64,000 bases of DNA from Anser cygnoides (taxonomy: Eukaryota; Chordata; Aves; Anseriformes; Anatidae), in NCBI RefSeq assembly GCF_040182565.1, contig NC_089876.1, forward strand, positions 61,276,501 through 61,340,500, read 5' to 3'. A program made the translations under genes and the position numbers. Positions 36,704-48,660 of this stretch are shown one piece after another. Position 1 is the first letter of the stretch. Each line of letters opens with the position of its first letter. The notes below the pieces were generated by a model, which was not told the DNA's origin, searched no databases, and was given only the letters and a program-made list of their open reading frames with translations.

Positions 36704-37924
36704 ACTCAGTATCACAGTATCACAGTATCACAGATTTCTAGGTTGGAAGAGACCTCAAGATCATCGAGTCCAACCTCCGACCTAACACTAAGTACTCCAC
36801 TAAACCATATCGCTAAGCTCTACATCTAAACGTCTTTTAAAGACCTCCAGGGATGGTGACTCCACCACCTCCCTGGGCAGCCCGTTCCAATGCTTAATAA
36901 CCCTTTCGGTAAAGAAGTTCTTCCTAACATCCAACCTAAAACTCCCCCGGCGCAACTTTAGCCCATTCCCCCTCGTCCTGTCACCAGGCACTTGGGAGAA
37001 CAGACCAACCCCCACCTCTTTACAGCCTCCTTTAAGGTAACTGTAGAGAGCGATAAGGTCGCCCCTGAGCCTCCTCTTCTCCAGGCTGAACAAGCCCAGC
37101 TCCCTCAGCTGCTCCTCGTAAGACTTGTTCTCCAGACCCCTCACCAGCTTGGTCGCCCTTCTCTGGACTCGCTCGAGCACGTCCATGTCCTTCTTGTAGC
37201 GAGGGGCCCAAAACTGAACACAGTACTCGAGGTGCGGCCTCACCAGAGCCGAGTACAGGGGGACAATCACCTCCCTAGGCCTGCTGGCCACACTGCCTCT
37301 TATGCAAGCCAGGATGCTGTTGGCCTTCTTGGCCACCTGGGCACACTGCTGGCTCATATTCAGCCGACTATCAACCAATACTCCCAGGTTCTTCTCGGCC
37401 AGGCAGCTTTCCAGCCACTCATCTCCCAGCCTGTAGCACTGCTTGGGGTTGTTGCGCCCCAGGTGCAGGACCCGGCACTTGGCCTTGATGAACTTCATAC
37501 AGTTGACCTCAGCCCATCGCTCCAGCCTATCCAGATCCTCCTGCAGAGCCTTCCTGCCCTTGAGCAGATCGACACACGCACTTAGCTTGGTATCATCTTA
37601 CTTACATCAAACTTACTACATCAAACTTACTGAGGGTGGAGTGGACGTCCTCATCCAGATCATCGATAAAGATATTAAAGAGGACCGGCCCCAGTACCGA
37701 GCCCTGGGGGACTCCACTAGTGACCAGCCTCCAACCAGATTTGACTTCATTCACCACAACTCTCTGGGCCCGGCCATCCAGCCAGTTTCTAACCCAGCGA
37801 AGCGTACGCCAGTCCAAGCCCCGAGCAGCCAGTTTCTTGAGGAGAATGTTGTGGGGAACTGTGTCAAAAGCCTTACTGAGGTCAAGGTAAACCACATCCA
37901 CAGCCTTTACCACATCCACAGCCT
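36704..37924 (-). mobile_element. CR1 LINE, 5'-truncated, reaches into reverse transcriptase domain
   Basis: Minus-strand CR1 of about 1.2 kb. At its 3' end (left on the + strand) there are about three and a half TATCACAG octamers at 36709-36735, then TAGGTTGGAAGAGACCTC. The body holds the C-terminal ORF2 region and most of the reverse transcriptase domain. The element stops at 37924, just upstream of motif A, with an 18-bp sequence (37891-37908) repeated at 37909-37924. A second small duplication near 37604-37631 breaks the frame inside motif C. It is closely related to the copy at 31643-32273, about 5 kb away in the same orientation. Confidence 0.95.
36800..37919 (-). pseudogene. CR1 ORF2 fragment, frameshifted at catalytic motif C
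   Basis: The upstream part (37602-37919) codes for motif A LDLSKAFD (Asp codon 37881-37883) and motif B SGVPQGSVLGP, then reaches LSKF. There CR1 normally continues with ADDTKL, but here the frame runs into a duplicated 14-bp unit and stops. The original frame resumes at DTKLSACVDLLKGRKAL-like codons downstream and stays open from at least 37498 to the normal end at 36800 (LEVFKRRLDVELSDMV). Compared with the intact form, about 22 extra bases lie at the FADD site, so the fragment cannot make a continuous reverse transcriptase. It is annotated as a dead remnant and no function is expected. Confidence 0.88.
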
Positions 37925-40088
37925 AATGTGAAATGTCCATCCTTTAGACATATAAAAGAAAGTCCTATGGTCCTTCCTGCCTCTGACCCCGTCAGTTTGT
38001 GTTACCAGGGGATCCATGAGGATATATCTATCCCTATTAAGACATGCAAGCAAACAAAAATAAAAGGAAGGAAACACAGATGTTGGAAATTAACTGTTGT
38101 TTTTTTTTTCTATATAACTATCATTTAAACAATTAAACTCTTCTGAGTTTTTTTTGTCATTGTTGTTTGTTTTTTTTTGTTTGTTTGTTTTTGTGTGTTT
38201 TTTTTTTTTTTTGTCTATAGAAAAGAGCAAAGGAAATGGTAGGATATCTCACACCAACACGAGAACACTAAAAACTTTTTTCAGTTCACATGGTTCACAT
38301 GAAACTTTGATTTTGATTGCAGTTTCATGAAATACAATAGGTAATAGGTAATACAATAGGTCTACAGTAATGGTATACTAAACATTTTCTCAGAGACTAT
38401 TCAAGTTTCTCCTGTGTAAAGAAGAATGTGAAAGATGATACAGACCTATAGTTTGCAAACAGATGAATATGCACAGTTGTGAAATTTATGAAATTCTTAT
38501 TAGAATTCTGAAAACAATATGTAGAGAGAGTATGTATCAAGGGGAGAAAATCATGAAAGAGAATATTCTTTTCAGTTAAACACCAAGAGGTAAATCATCT
38601 TGCTGAAGTATAAACCTGATTACAGATCCTGGAGGCAATGGGTTTTGTAGACTTTATGGACTAAAAACATTTGACTTCCTGAAACATACCTGTGAAATTT
38701 AACTAAGCAGTTAGATTTCACAGACCAAAACAGTCAGCAGGGAACAGATGACTTGTATTATTTATTATCCCCAAGTACTTGACTTCATAAAAGTCTCATA
38801 GAGGATTGCAAGGAGGTACATTTTTTTTAATAGTATAGAATGAAACAATCCATACTCTCCAAGGACAGACATTTTACTGAGAACTCAAAACTTTAGGAAT
38901 GGAGGGGAGAAAAGGAAAACCCATGGTAAGTTTTTGAAAACAATAGAAAAATCTGTTAGGTCCTAAAATAAATAAATAGCACAATTAAAATTGCTTGTGA
39001 ACATAGTTCTGAAATATAATTAATGCTGATTCAAATGGCCCAAAATTATATTGTCTTTGCATAAGCTAATACATTAATCATCCATGCAGTATTGTGTCAA
39101 TAATTTTTTGTTAGACCATATCCACTTTGTTTAAAAAACAGTTGTCTCTTTCTCTTTCCATGTAAATTGTGTAGGAATAAGATCATACCTTTTTGGTGGT
39201 GGACAGAAATTTCATGGAATTTGTAAGGATTTGAGATTTGCCATGTTGGCAGAAAATCGGAGAACAAATATTTCCCATTCTGTTTACATCATCTTGATAG
39301 AAGTTGGTAGAAGACGACAATTGTTTCTCTCTCGCTTTTTCTATGTGTGAATTTACATTCACATCATAAAGAGTGTTTTGTGGCATTTTCTAAACACTGG
39401 AGTTCATGCAGCTTGAAGGTCTGTGGTTCTTAATAATCACCTCAGGTTTAGGAAGGGCCTTTCCCTCCCCCCTAAGAAATCATTGATTTGCTCCCTTGAC
39501 TTGCATGTTGCAAGTTAAAAATCTAGTCTTTATGCCTTATTAAGTTCTAAGTAGCTGTTTCAATCTATCTTTTTGTTCCAAATTAGGGTCCTTAAGCTTG
39601 ACAGATTGAAGTGCTTCAAGAAAAAATATGGTAGAATGGGATCCATTCAATGAAAAAAAAAAAAAAAAACAAGGAGACTTCAAGCTTTCAGAGGCTGAAA
39701 CATGCTCCGTGTATGCTCGAAGTTATGAGTGGAAAATGAAATAAAGCAATATAGACAAGCACTGCAGATATGGATCCTCAGATTCTGTCTTCACTCCATG
39801 TCTGTTCAACAAATGCATGGACCCACAAACTATCCTGCCAAATCATTATAAGCCAAAAACATTTTCTACAGTCTTATAAAAATATTATAAAGTTGTGGCT
39901 TTATTATTGTGATGATGGTGCACCACAAAAGAGCTGAAAAGCATAATAAAAGCTGAGCTTATTTAGTGAAATCCCCAAATGATCCTTAGAAAGTGTAACA
40001 TGTCATAAGAATGACAAAATCATAAAATAAATTCCTCTAAGAATTCCTCACAAAGTTGTGAGATGAAAAATTCCTTCCTGAACTAATG

Positions 40089-40113
40089 TAGTAGTGTGTT
40101 TAACACACTACTA
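40089..40113. repeat. 25-bp near-perfect palindrome
   Basis: Arms TAGTAGTGTGTT and AACACACTACTA (12 bp each) pair perfectly around a single central T. The sequence is unique in the window as far as I can see. It could be a protein-binding site or simply a chance inverted repeat. Confidence 0.85.
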
Positions 40114-43100
40114 TGGCATGGTGTGCCAAAAAAGAAAGATGAACTAAAGGAGCACAAGCATATCTGAAAAGTTAAGTCCTTTGATGTACAGAGTTAATAT
40201 AATTATAGATCCTCCTCATTTTGGGTGTGGGCTCAACCACTACAGTTCCATCTCCAATTAAGATAGATACTACAGGTAATGTACAAAATTTGATTAAATC
40301 TATCCTTGCACTTTTCCATTCTTCCAACTGTTCAGCCTCAAATGCACATAGTGCAAAACTGAGGTATGGTGTTTACTGCTAGATGTTCCTTCCTAAAGTA
40401 ATTGCAGAAAAATAAATAATGAATAGCATGAGTAGAGACAAGGCATAGAAGAGCAGGTTTATTAATTCTTCCCAATTTTATTAAACACTTTGTTAGCAGT
40501 TTTCTGACAGACCTGTACAAAAGTAACATTTTATACCACACTTCTCCTTCATGATTCTTCACACATTAATATGACAGTTACCAGTTTTACATCCTTAGCA
40601 GCACATGAACTAATCTCCTTTCAGTTATTCTGGATAAACTCCGTCAGACACTTCTGATGCTGTTACTGAGAGATTTACACTAGTTAACCATTTCAAATAT
40701 GTTTCAGTTGGAAAAGAGAAGGAGGGCACTTGTTGCACAGACTGAATACTGGCTAAGGAAAAAAGCATAGAGAAAGGTGCAGTGCATTTAGAGCCAAATG
40801 TTGATATGTAAAGACTTTTAGGTCTTCTCATTGCATATCTGCAGAGGATCAAGCTTCAGTTGTTAATTTTAATGTGACAAAGAGTGGCATTAGGAATAAT
40901 TTCAATTTATGTCCTTGTTAATGAACTGAAAGACAGGATAACACCTTATTAATTACATGCCCTGAGAGGTGAGAATCTGTGAAGGTGGTCTACAGAGTGA
41001 TTTAAAAAAAAAAAAAAAGTAAAACGAATAGCGTAGACATTCCTAAAATCTGCAGACTTTCACTGTGAATTCTGACTGTGAATATATTACATATTGACTC
41101 TGCTTATTACAGAAAGGAAAAGAAGCAACACAGCGACAGATGTATAACTGAATGAAGTGTAAGCAAGAAAATGTAACTGTTCAAGAAAACTGTGAACTGC
41201 AAGATATATTATTTCTTTGCATGAGAGAAAATTGCATGGTTGTAATACCACTACTTTGGAAATGTATCAACAGACCTCTCACACCTGGATTTAGCTTCTT
41301 CATTAGTGGAACATAAGCAGCTCCTAAAACATTTTCCTAGGTCTGCTAGTAAGACAGTAGGTCCTGTTCTCTCAGTTATGATGTCCATAATACATACGCT
41401 ACTGCAGAACATCCTAGGGAGAGCTGGACTGGCTAATCTAGTGTGCAGTGTCAGACTGAAATATAGACTTCCAGTTTGACTGAATGCTTGGTTTCTTTTT
41501 TCCTGGAAACCTCTAATGACAAAGCATAAGCCACTGTCCCTTCTAACAGTGAGTAACTGTATGTGTCTAACTTCTCTCTAGTCTGTCTTACTTTGGAACA
41601 TCCAAGCTCACATTTGTTATTTCCCTTATCTACCATGCAAGATGCAGTAGGTATATTTTTCTTCCCCCTTGAAATCTGTTCCTTGATTGCCTTGAATGAA
41701 TCTTTTCATTTTTAAGATACAATTAATCTGTGATCTCTTTTGAGGTTTAATTAATTTTCTTTTTTCCTATATTTTCTTTTTTCTCTCCTATGCTTCTGTG
41801 CAGTCTAAAGGTTCTCTGAACAGGGCATTATACCCTGCTTGCAATACTTTAGATTGCAGATTTATCTTTACCTAGGCTGAACCTGATTACTTTTTAATGT
41901 TGACTTGATCTTAGCATCCTCCAGTATTTTATCATCCAGACAAACCCTGAGGCAAAGATGAAACCCCAGACAAGTAGAAGTCAATGTCAAAAGTTAGTGT
42001 TCATAATTTATTCTAAAAAGTGTTTTTTGTGCATGGATTATTTACTTTGTACTAGGTGAGAGGAACTTTAAAGAACATTTTGAGATTGTTGATTCCTATT
42101 GGTTATGTTGTTGGGATAGAGGTTCTCATCCCTTCAGCAAAGGTATATTTTGTACCTTAGTTAATAAATATATTGCATAGTGTTGAAAAATAGCTATGTG
42201 GCAACCTTTGATAGCAACTCTGCTGAAACCTGAGATCACAAGTTCTCTCAGTTTGCTAAAATAAATGGAGCTTTTAGGCATTTTCCCTTTGACTTTGCCT
42301 TTTCAAACAAAATTTTACTCAGTAACAAAACTAAGCCTTGAGGTTCTGTTAATCTGCTACTTCAATTTTATAACCCTTTAGCAATTTTTAGTAAAAAAAG
42401 TATGATAGGAGGAGAGGGGAGGGGGTGCTTAAGTAGGTCAAAACTATTCTGTTAATATCTAATATCTAAATGCACACTGTAGTAAGTTTACTATGATAGC
42501 TACCAGATAGTGTGGTAAATTTGTGTCCTTTCTATGTCTACCGACTTCAGTCAATCTCTTTTCACAGATTCTCAGCCTTCAACCATGTACTTAAGACTTT
42601 TAGATGTATAAATCAATTATAAGCAGTGACTACATAATGGGTGTTTGTATGTTTATTTGCTTTTGCTGTTGCTGCTTTACTGTAAAACTACAGATGCAAA
42701 AATAATCAGCAATACTATGAGTGAATGGTACACAATGAAGACAGTTGTTAAAAAGGAATAGTCTAGGAAGCGCTTCAAATTTATACACTGCTGGAAACAC
42801 CAGTCCCAGAGGGGAAAAAAATGCATCTTTTATATTACAATATTTAAGCAAAATATATTCAAAAATATTTAACTATTTGATTTCATTTCCAGTGATAGCA
42901 TAATAGCAATGCAGTAAAATTTGTGTTAAGTTTACACAGCACTATGTCTTTTTATGCATAAAGTAGTCACAAAATTAGTCTACATAAATCCCATAATTGT
43001 AATGGTATGTGTGCTTATCAATGTTTAAATTTTAATTGACAAAAAATTGATTATTTGAAAATAAAGAGCAGTTCTTTGTGTAGAATCAGTCCTAATATTT

Positions 43101-43678
43101 TACTGAACCTCAAAACCAGATGCCTGAAGGTTTTTGTAGTTCTCCTTTCACTACTGTATTTTAACACTACAGTTTCATAACATTTTTTTCTTACCTGAAT
43201 ACCATTTGTTATTCATGAAATGTTCCCATTTTGCTTCTGAAGGAAACAAAAATTGGATACTGTAAGAAAGCAATCATTTCTGACTTCATTTATTAACAAA
43301 CCATATTTCAAAAGACTCTTGAATGCAATCTGTCTGATAGACTATTAGCCTCAGAACTCTCTGATTTTGATGGTATACAGCACATCAAATTAAAAAAGGT
43401 GACCTGTAAAGATAAGCAAATTGTGCTGCCTTCCTACTTCTGGTTTCTTTGTCATATGTAAACAAGTCCTGAAATGTTTTTTTGACTTTTTTCTTACTTG
43501 TCTTTGACCTTTAAAATACTATGAATATCAATGGGGAATTTGGTCTGCAGGATAACTTCTTTGAGGTATGAAATAACCAGAATGTGAGATATCTCATCTC
43601 ATGCAACATGTGATACTTTCATTAAAAAAGCAGTTTTACTAGAATGGCTAGAGAAGTTAAATAGATTACACACAATAA

Positions 43679-43702
43679 ATATATATATATATATATATAT
43701 AT
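43679..43702. repeat. (AT)n microsatellite
   Basis: About twelve AT dinucleotides in a row, a usual slippage-prone microsatellite. Confidence 0.9.
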
Positions 43703-43912
43703 TTTCAGGTTTGGGGCCCTTGCTTCTTTTAACATGGCAGTCATATTTTCACTTCCAGAATTTTTCCTTCATGATACTATACACAGTAGAATTGAGAAAA
43801 AAGTGGGAAATAAGTCTTTAGAAAATATACAAAATGCCTTTCACCCTCCACTCACCCAGTGAATTTATCTGATATTTTAGTTAGCCTCCTAGCTATTTTA
43901 TTTGTTAATATT

Positions 43913-44092
43913 ACAGAATCACAGAATCCTAGGTGTTCGAAGGGACCTCTGGAGATCACCAAGTCCAACCCCCCTGCTAAAAGCAGGTTGAGTAGGAAGG
44001 CGTCCAGGCAGGTCTTGAATAACTCCAAAGAAGGAGACTCCACAACCTTTCTGGGCAGCCTATTCCAGTGCTCTGTGACCCTCACTAGAAGT
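43913..44092 (-). mobile_element. CR1 LINE 3' tail fragment
   Basis: The + strand begins ACAGAATCACAGAATCCT and continues with AAGGGACCTCTGGAGATCACC and AAGTCCAACCCCCCTGCTAA, a typical CR1 3' end in reverse complement. The minus strand codes for RVTEHWNRLPRKVVESPSLELFKTCLDAFL, the very end of ORF2. Only about 180 bp remain. Confidence 0.92.
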
Positions 44093-47000
44093 ATAAGTTA
44101 ATATCATGATATATCTGCCTTTACAGAAGGAAACAGGAGAAAATAAAGATCTTCTGTCAAAAAATGACTAAAATTATGATTCCCTCTCTAATCACAAGAC
44201 TGATAAAAAATGAGTTCCTGTGTGAAAAGATCAGTTTTTGATATGTGATGTTAATTATTTAAAGCTAAATCTATGGAACCTACATGTCCCTGGCAGATAG
44301 GTAAATAAGCTCCTTCAGAGTTTTTTAAACACATTATATGCAACTAGCTTACTCTAGCAGAATATTAACATTTGGGAGAGAGAGAAGCCTTCTAAATGAT
44401 TGGTCATAAAAGATAAATCCTCCCTATTCATTAAGCATTTTAAAGAGATGTTGAAACATTACATCATTCGTACTGCAGAGGAAGATACTTCTCATGTTTT
44501 TAGATTTGAAGAATGGATGGAAACATGCATTGCTTCTGATTGCTTAATGGTGATTTATTGAAACTCTTCAAAACTGTTTTTTCAGATTTCTCTGGTATAT
44601 TGTGGAGAAGGAAAAGCTGTGCTTCAACATGTGATAGAAGAAAGAGTTCCATGCCTTTTTTTTTTTTTTTCAGCCTGAATGGAATCCTGTTAGATATTAG
44701 ATACTAGACTTACATGTTATTTTGAGCAGTAAGAAATAACCAGCTGTTAGAACATAAAAACATTCACTGTTAGGAAAATGGCATAGTGAATCAAAAATGG
44801 TCTACACAAGTTCATTTGGCAAAGTATCAAAATGCTGTATGTATTCTTGCAGCTCCTGTCTGCATTTTCCATACAACTGGGATTTTCCCTGCTTTAGAAA
44901 GCAGGGAAACCTCAGCAGTTTGCATGACAGTTGAATCGGTCTCATTCCCTATCTGACCCGGGGCAGAGTCTGCTTCCCAGGAGGGAAACCCGTCATTTTT
45001 CACAGGTAAATCTAAGAGAAATTCAGGCTAAGGCTCTTTAAGTGAGGACACAGGAGACACAAAGGAGTCACTATTCTCATTCAGTCACTACTAAGTTAAA
45101 ACAATGCAAAAGTCTTAATTGCAGAACAAACCACTAGGGAATGAGAAGTCGGAGTTTTTGTGAATTGAAAGATGCAATAATGAGAAATAAAAACTATAAG
45201 CCTGAGGTAAAGGTCGTTTATTTTTAGGTCACCTGCCTGAACCAACCAAGTGTAACATGCCTGCACTGATAATTGTTGGAGTAACACCGCGTACCTGTTG
45301 GTTTTGTGATTGAAGTTTACAGTTACTGATTCCAACCTAATTCTGTGCTGTGCTGCTCACAAAGACTTAGGTGTAAGCTGCCACATGCAAAGGGACTCAG
45401 TGGTACAGCAGACACTGCCAGTTAAATTATAATTTAGATGCTGTTCCTCTGTGTGAATTAACAAATGTGCGGAGATTTTTGTAGTAAATCCTCTTTCAAA
45501 CATTTCCATGAGTCTACTTAATTCAGTGCAGATATCTATAAAACTCTATTTGAATTACAAACCAGTCCCAATTAGCCTTATCCACATCATAGCAGAGCCA
45601 GGGGTTTGAAGCAATTGAATGGGCTAAAAAGGGGGACTATTTAATTTACAATAGGCACTATAAGGTAATCTAGACATGCAGAAAAATGCCTCAGGACTCC
45701 TTTGTGGATTTGTGATCATGAAGTGATCATGAGTGGCTGTTATACTCAATAGCAAGCTGGCGAACTGCAGCAATAGCTTTGTGTTTGCAAGGGAATTCTT
45801 TGTGGGTGGGCAGATCAAATGCTTCACAGCTAAATCTGAACACCTGCGAGTCTTGGCTATTTGGATCAATGTCAGCTTAAAGGAAGGAGGGGAAATGCTT
45901 CTTGAAATGGTGCATCGAAATCACTGCTACTTTCACTAAAAGAAACTACCTTTTTGCAAATGTGTGCTGTGATGGAGGTTTATTTTCGAGTGAAGTTATG
46001 AAGTTCTCAGGTATGCTTATGGAAAGATCAAGAAACAGCTAAAAAGAAAGATATATTATGACCGTCTTGTAGAGTGAGTGATAACATGCTTAGATCTATT
46101 AAGGTTATCACTGCTGGCCTTTTAAAAATAGTATCACTTCTTAAACTTTTTTCTGCTTCACTGACAAAAAAAATAAAAAATAAAAAAGTGTAGGTGTTTG
46201 TGTTTTTTTTTAAACAACTAAAGTTCAGTGAAATAATAGACAAAGCAGGTCAGTTTAATTGAACCTTGTTCAGCTTTGCTGATTCAGTGTTTTGTTCTGC
46301 ACAGAAATGGTAGTAAATGAAATTTATCTACAGAGAAGCAGAGTCCCTGAGACTCTATCACCCCCACCCCATTATCACCTCATCTTTACAGCAGCTGATT
46401 GCACCCAGCAGAAGTGAGAAAACAAACACAAGTGACTTAAATGCAATTTTCTCTCTTTTTAAAGAGCGATTAAACAGCAAAGTCTTCCATGAACAAAATG
46501 TGACCAATGTATTTAGGGATCCAAAGTGACTCTACATTTCTGAATAATAAAATACTATTTTTCAGATGGGTGACACTGCCAAGAGGTGTGGCTTCACCAT
46601 CCAAACCTTTTCTTTGAGTATTGTACCCTAGATACTACCGGTAAAGAGGAATACCTTAGGTATGCCAGGGATTTCAGTTTGTACTTGTTATTACTCTTTG
46701 TGTCATGGAAAATCAGGTACTAAGAGTACCTGTCATCTTTATTTCAGTTATTCTAGAGAATATGGACTAACCTATAAAGAAGAATAAAGCAAAATAATAG
46801 ATGGCAAACCAGTAGTAAATAACTGGTTTCATAAATGCTGGTTTCATAAATATCATTGAAGCTTGGGGTTTCATCTGTAGAAAATGAGACACTTTAAAGA
46901 AACCAAAATGTAAAATGTCACCTGCAGAAGTGCAAATGCTTTCAATAACTAATAAATATCTGGTTTAATTTAAATGAGAAGGACAAATTTTTAGGGTTTG

Positions 47001-48513
47001 GGATTGTGAGATTTTTGTCTCTTTGGTTGTTTTTGTTTTTGGAAGACAGTGATGTTTGAAAATTGGAATATATTCTGTATAGAAAGATTCCATGACTTTA
47101 AATAATATTTTGGGAGGACTATATTTCAGGATTAAAAAAAAGTTTTTATTCAGGAAAATATTTCCAAAATTTAGGATGAAAACCTGGAAGACGGATAGAT
47201 GATATGTCTGGATTGTTTTTCTTCTCATCCAGTAGTTGTTGCTGGGAACATGTAAGCAGGAGAGGAGGGACTGTGTTCTTGTTTCTGCTGAAAGCCACGT
47301 AGGAACAGGCAGTAGGATGCTGGTTCCCACGTCAGCTGAACGTACAAGCATTCTCAAACCAAATGCACCTCTTCTTGTATTTTAAAACATTATATACTCA
47401 CACAATCTTAACATTTAGCCAGGAAAGCGGGAAAAGTTTTGAAATATTGGTGATATAGAACAGGGAAAACCTATTTCCTGCTCACCTCTGTCTCTGGAGC
47501 TACTTGCAGTTGTAGAGTCAGAATGATGGCCGTGCTCCTTTCCACCCTCACAACTATAAGCCATTATAAATGCACCTCTGAGCTGAATTTTATGAGTGTT
47601 AGAGATCTACGTGTTCTTTTGTCTTCATCTGCAGTTATGAGTGCTCAGTGCCTTTCAAAACATCGGAGCTCAAATGAAAAATTCCATTCCACATTACTGC
47701 CCAGTAACACTTGGTGCCAGTGTAAAGGTTGGTAAAACACAAGGGTGTGTGCATGAAATAGGTTTTAAGTGTTATGAAGGCTCCCAAACCAAAACAGATT
47801 TTCTTTGAACACTGGAATGTATGGTTTTCATACTTTCAGAAATAGAAACTTAATTGATACGGATATAATTAAAGACTAAATTCTAAGCCAATGAAGTTCC
47901 TGTTTGTCATTAAAGCAAGATGTTTGTGACCTTTTAAATATTTTTGTGTTTTTAAATTGTGTTGTGTTTTTTTTCCTTGCTTGATGCTTTTCTAAATATT
48001 AAAGTTTAAATATTTCAGAAATATCCTACTTTTTGCCCTAAGAAAAATATGATCTTTATATAAAAAGCTGTTAAATTCAAGCGATTTTAAATGTCATTAT
48101 CAGGGCACACTTCTTTGCAGCCTTAGCAATATAAATGCTGCTGTATGCTGAGGTATACAGCAAATCTAAGCAAGCCTCTGGATTACTGCTGCTCAGCAAA
48201 ATTAGTTTGAGTAGGGACACTACTTTCAAGCACTAGTACTTGAGGGTCTATCTAATTTTTAACTAAACTAAAGCTTTCCATTCTATAAGAAGTTTTATGC
48301 TTGCATATACCAGAGGTAAACAAGGTAATTAAGATATTATTACATAAAAATAGCTAATTTCTCTTACAGAGCATTTCATCTGGGACCATACCATCTAATT
48401 CTCCAACAATCTACTTACTTAATATTTACTTTTTAATCTTGTCCCCATCCATAAGTTTATAAAATTATTTTTAAAATATAAATACTCCAGGATAGTAAAA
48501 TTCTCTAATGTAT
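44093..48513. other. Unannotated AT-rich DNA
   Basis: No gene was recognised. A perfect inverted repeat at 44884-44909 is listed separately, and 44860-45010 is somewhat GC-richer. Short open frames such as 46965-47357 (-) show no family features. Confidence 0.58.
44884..44909. repeat. Inverted repeat, 12-bp arms, 2-base spacer
   Basis: TTTCCCTGCTTT and AAAGCAGGGAAA are exact reverse complements separated by AG. The repeat lies in a GC-richer, more complex stretch. It would form a cruciform or a stem-loop in RNA. A microRNA precursor is unlikely because the stem is short. Confidence 0.85.
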
Positions 48514-48660
48514 TGGATTCCTCATCCGTGGAGGTGTTCAAGGCCAGGTTGGACGGGGCTTTGAGCAACCTGGTCTAGTGGGATGTATCTGGGCCTGTAG
48601 CAGCGGGGTGGAACTGGATGGTCTTTAAGGTCCCTTCCAACCCAAATCATTCTGTGATTC
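48514..48660 (+). mobile_element. CR1 LINE 3' tail fragment
   Basis: On the + strand: GTGGAGGTGTTCAAGGCCAG, GTTGGACGGGGCTTTGAGCA and ACCTGGTCTAGTGGGA, then AACTGGATGGTCTTTAAGGT and CCCTTCCAACCCAAATCATT, ending with CTGTGATTC. This is the last ~150 bp of a CR1 copy (ORF2 end plus 3' UTR). It and the copy at 10658-12549 are the only CR1 pieces on the + strand. Confidence 0.93.

Larger units (their letters stand above)
37925..43912. other. Unannotated AT-rich DNA
   Basis: No gene, CR1 tail or RNA gene was recognised. Poly-T and TTTG-rich sequence lies at 38100-38215, a poly-A run of 18 near 39653-39670, a 25-bp palindrome at 40089-40113, and (AT)n at 43679-43702. Open frames are short. Confidence 0.58.

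Noticed and set aside
36992..37585. 197-codon + strand open frame opposite the CR1 copy
   Set aside because: It is the antisense shadow of CR1 ORF2, and the sense frame matches the family clearly.
44884..44909. MicroRNA precursor
   Set aside because: The stem is only 12 bp with a 2-base loop, too short for a miRNA hairpin.
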